From an uncultured Clostridia bacterium (GTDB lineage: Bacteria; Bacillota; Clostridia; Oscillospirales; Oscillospiraceae), in the NCBI GenBank assembly GCA_946412355.1, contig CAMKGX010000018.1:1-32474 (forward strand): a DNA stretch of 32,474 nt, read 5' to 3'. The translations under genes were made by a program, and so were the position numbers. The notes beneath the pieces are model-generated. The model did no database searches. It was given only the letters and a program-made list of their open reading frames with translations, and was not told where the DNA came from. Of this stretch, positions 31,825-32,474 are shown piece after piece (within the stretch, counting starts at the first letter, position 1; the number at the start of each line of letters is the position of its first letter).

Positions 31825-32474
31825 ATGGATAAGAGACCCGAATCTATGGCACGCATCAACACCCCCGCGCTGGCCGAGGCGTTTATCGCCGAGCAGATCA
31901 GCGCCATCCGCGCCCAGGTGGGCGACAAGCGGGTGCTGCTGGCCCTCAGCGGCGGCGTGGACTCCAGCGTGGTGGCGGCTCTGCTGATCCGCGCCATCGG
32001 CAAGCAGCTGGTCTGCGTTCACGTGAACCACGGCCTGCTGCGCAAGGGCGAGCCGGAGCAGGTGGTGCAGGTATTCCGCAACGAGATGGGCGCCGAGCTG
32101 ATCTACGTGGACGCGGTGGACCGCTTCCTGGATAAGCTGGCCGGGGTGGCCGACCCCGAGCGCAAGCGGAAGATCATCGGCAAGGAGTTCATCGACGTGT
32201 TTGCCGAGGAGGCCAAAAAGCTGGACGGCATCGCTTTCCTGGCCCAGGGTACCATCTACCCCGACATTCTGGAATCCGTGGGTCTGAAGAGCCACCACAA
32301 CGTGGGCGGCCTGCCGGAGGATTTGCAGTTTGAGCTGGTGGAGCCGGTGAAGTACCTCTACAAGGACGAGGTGCGCCAGGTGGGCCTGGCTCTGGGTCTG
32401 CCCGAGAGCATGGTGTACCGCCAGCCCTTCCCCGGCCCCGGCCTGGGCGTGCGCTGCGTGGGCGCCATCACCCG
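31825..32474 (+). CDS. guaA: GMP synthase, ATP-pyrophosphatase part (partial, runs off window)
   Basis: The frame stays open to the end of the window (216 codons). It matches the ATP-pyrophosphatase half of GMP synthase, which adenylates XMP and aminates it: SGGVDSS at 42-48, [51 protein letters not shown] and [10 protein letters not shown]. Unlike the usual GuaA of about 510 residues, no class I glutamine amidotransferase domain precedes it. The ATG has GGGAGGAT and directly follows xpt, so there is no missing upstream part. The ammonia must come from a separate amidotransferase subunit or from free ammonia. The dimerisation domain should lie beyond 32474. Confidence 0.93.
   Translation, partial: MDKRPESMARINTPALAEAFIAEQISAIRAQVGDKRVLLALSGGVDSSVVAALLIRAIGKQLVCVHVNHGLLRKGEPEQVVQVFRNEMGAELIYVDAVDRFLDKLAGVADPERKRKIIGKEFIDVFAEEAKKLDGIAFLAQGTIYPDILESVGLKSHHNVGGLPEDLQFELVEPVKYLYKDEVRQVGLALGLPESMVYRQPFPGPGLGVRCVGAIT

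Overview
The window reads as a GC-rich (roughly 60% or more by eye), tightly packed chromosomal segment of an anaerobic Firmicute, most likely class Clostridia and probably Oscillospiraceae. The gene families suggest this: an SMC-FtsY-RNase PH-RdgB-YhbY-NadD-YqeK-RsfS run like that of Firmicutes, a TepA-type Clp-like protease, an oxygen-independent class III ribonucleotide reductase with its activase, Sigma-A-like promoters, strong GGAGG ribosome sites and many ATGA start/stop overlaps. The family-level guess is inference from resemblance, not from a database search. Thirty-one protein genes are supported. I saw no rRNA, tRNA, CRISPR array, insertion sequence or prophage.

Layout. Positions 93-8533 (minus) hold tepA, a terminator and a new promoter, then smc-ftsY-rph-rdgB-yhbY-nadD/yqeK-rsfS, ending in a GC-rich hairpin. 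Positions 8668-11271 (plus) hold a divergent pair: a ROK-like sugar-kinase-fold protein and an orphan lipoprotein solute-binding protein. Positions 11398-20956 (minus) are an eight-gene, mostly coupled operon: ddl-murF-ABC-F ATPase-flavodoxin-prfA-LUD protein-Sua5/CoaE fusion-M18 aminopeptidase. rodA (minus) lies upstream of it with its own promoter and terminator, and is divergent from tsaE-tsaB-upp (plus, 22423-24260). After the upp terminator comes an unusual 0.2 kb array of small hairpins separated by GCGATAT/ATATCGC words, then trmD-rimM and a small membrane protein (minus). Positions 26605-29377 (plus) hold nrdD-nrdG. A LysR regulator diverges from a small membrane-anchored protein over a shared candidate LysR box. 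The window ends with xpt and the start of an ATP-pyrophosphatase-type GMP synthase.

How the genes work together. Most are housekeeping: chromosome organisation and protein targeting (SMC, FtsY), ribosome and RNA maturation (YhbY, RsfS, RNase PH, RimM, TrmD, RF1, ABC-F), three of the four t6A tRNA-modification proteins (Sua5 domain, TsaE, TsaB; TsaD is not here), cofactors (NadD, CoaE), wall synthesis (Ddl, MurF, RodA) and nucleotide supply or salvage (NrdD/NrdG, Upp, Xpt, GuaA). The most unusual points are the hairpin array at 24401-24605, the Sua5-CoaE fusion, the amidotransferase-less GMP synthase start, the perfect hairpin between nrdD and nrdG, and the LysR/membrane-protein divergon. I did not find a clearly new multi-gene system; the hairpin array is the best candidate for something poorly described.
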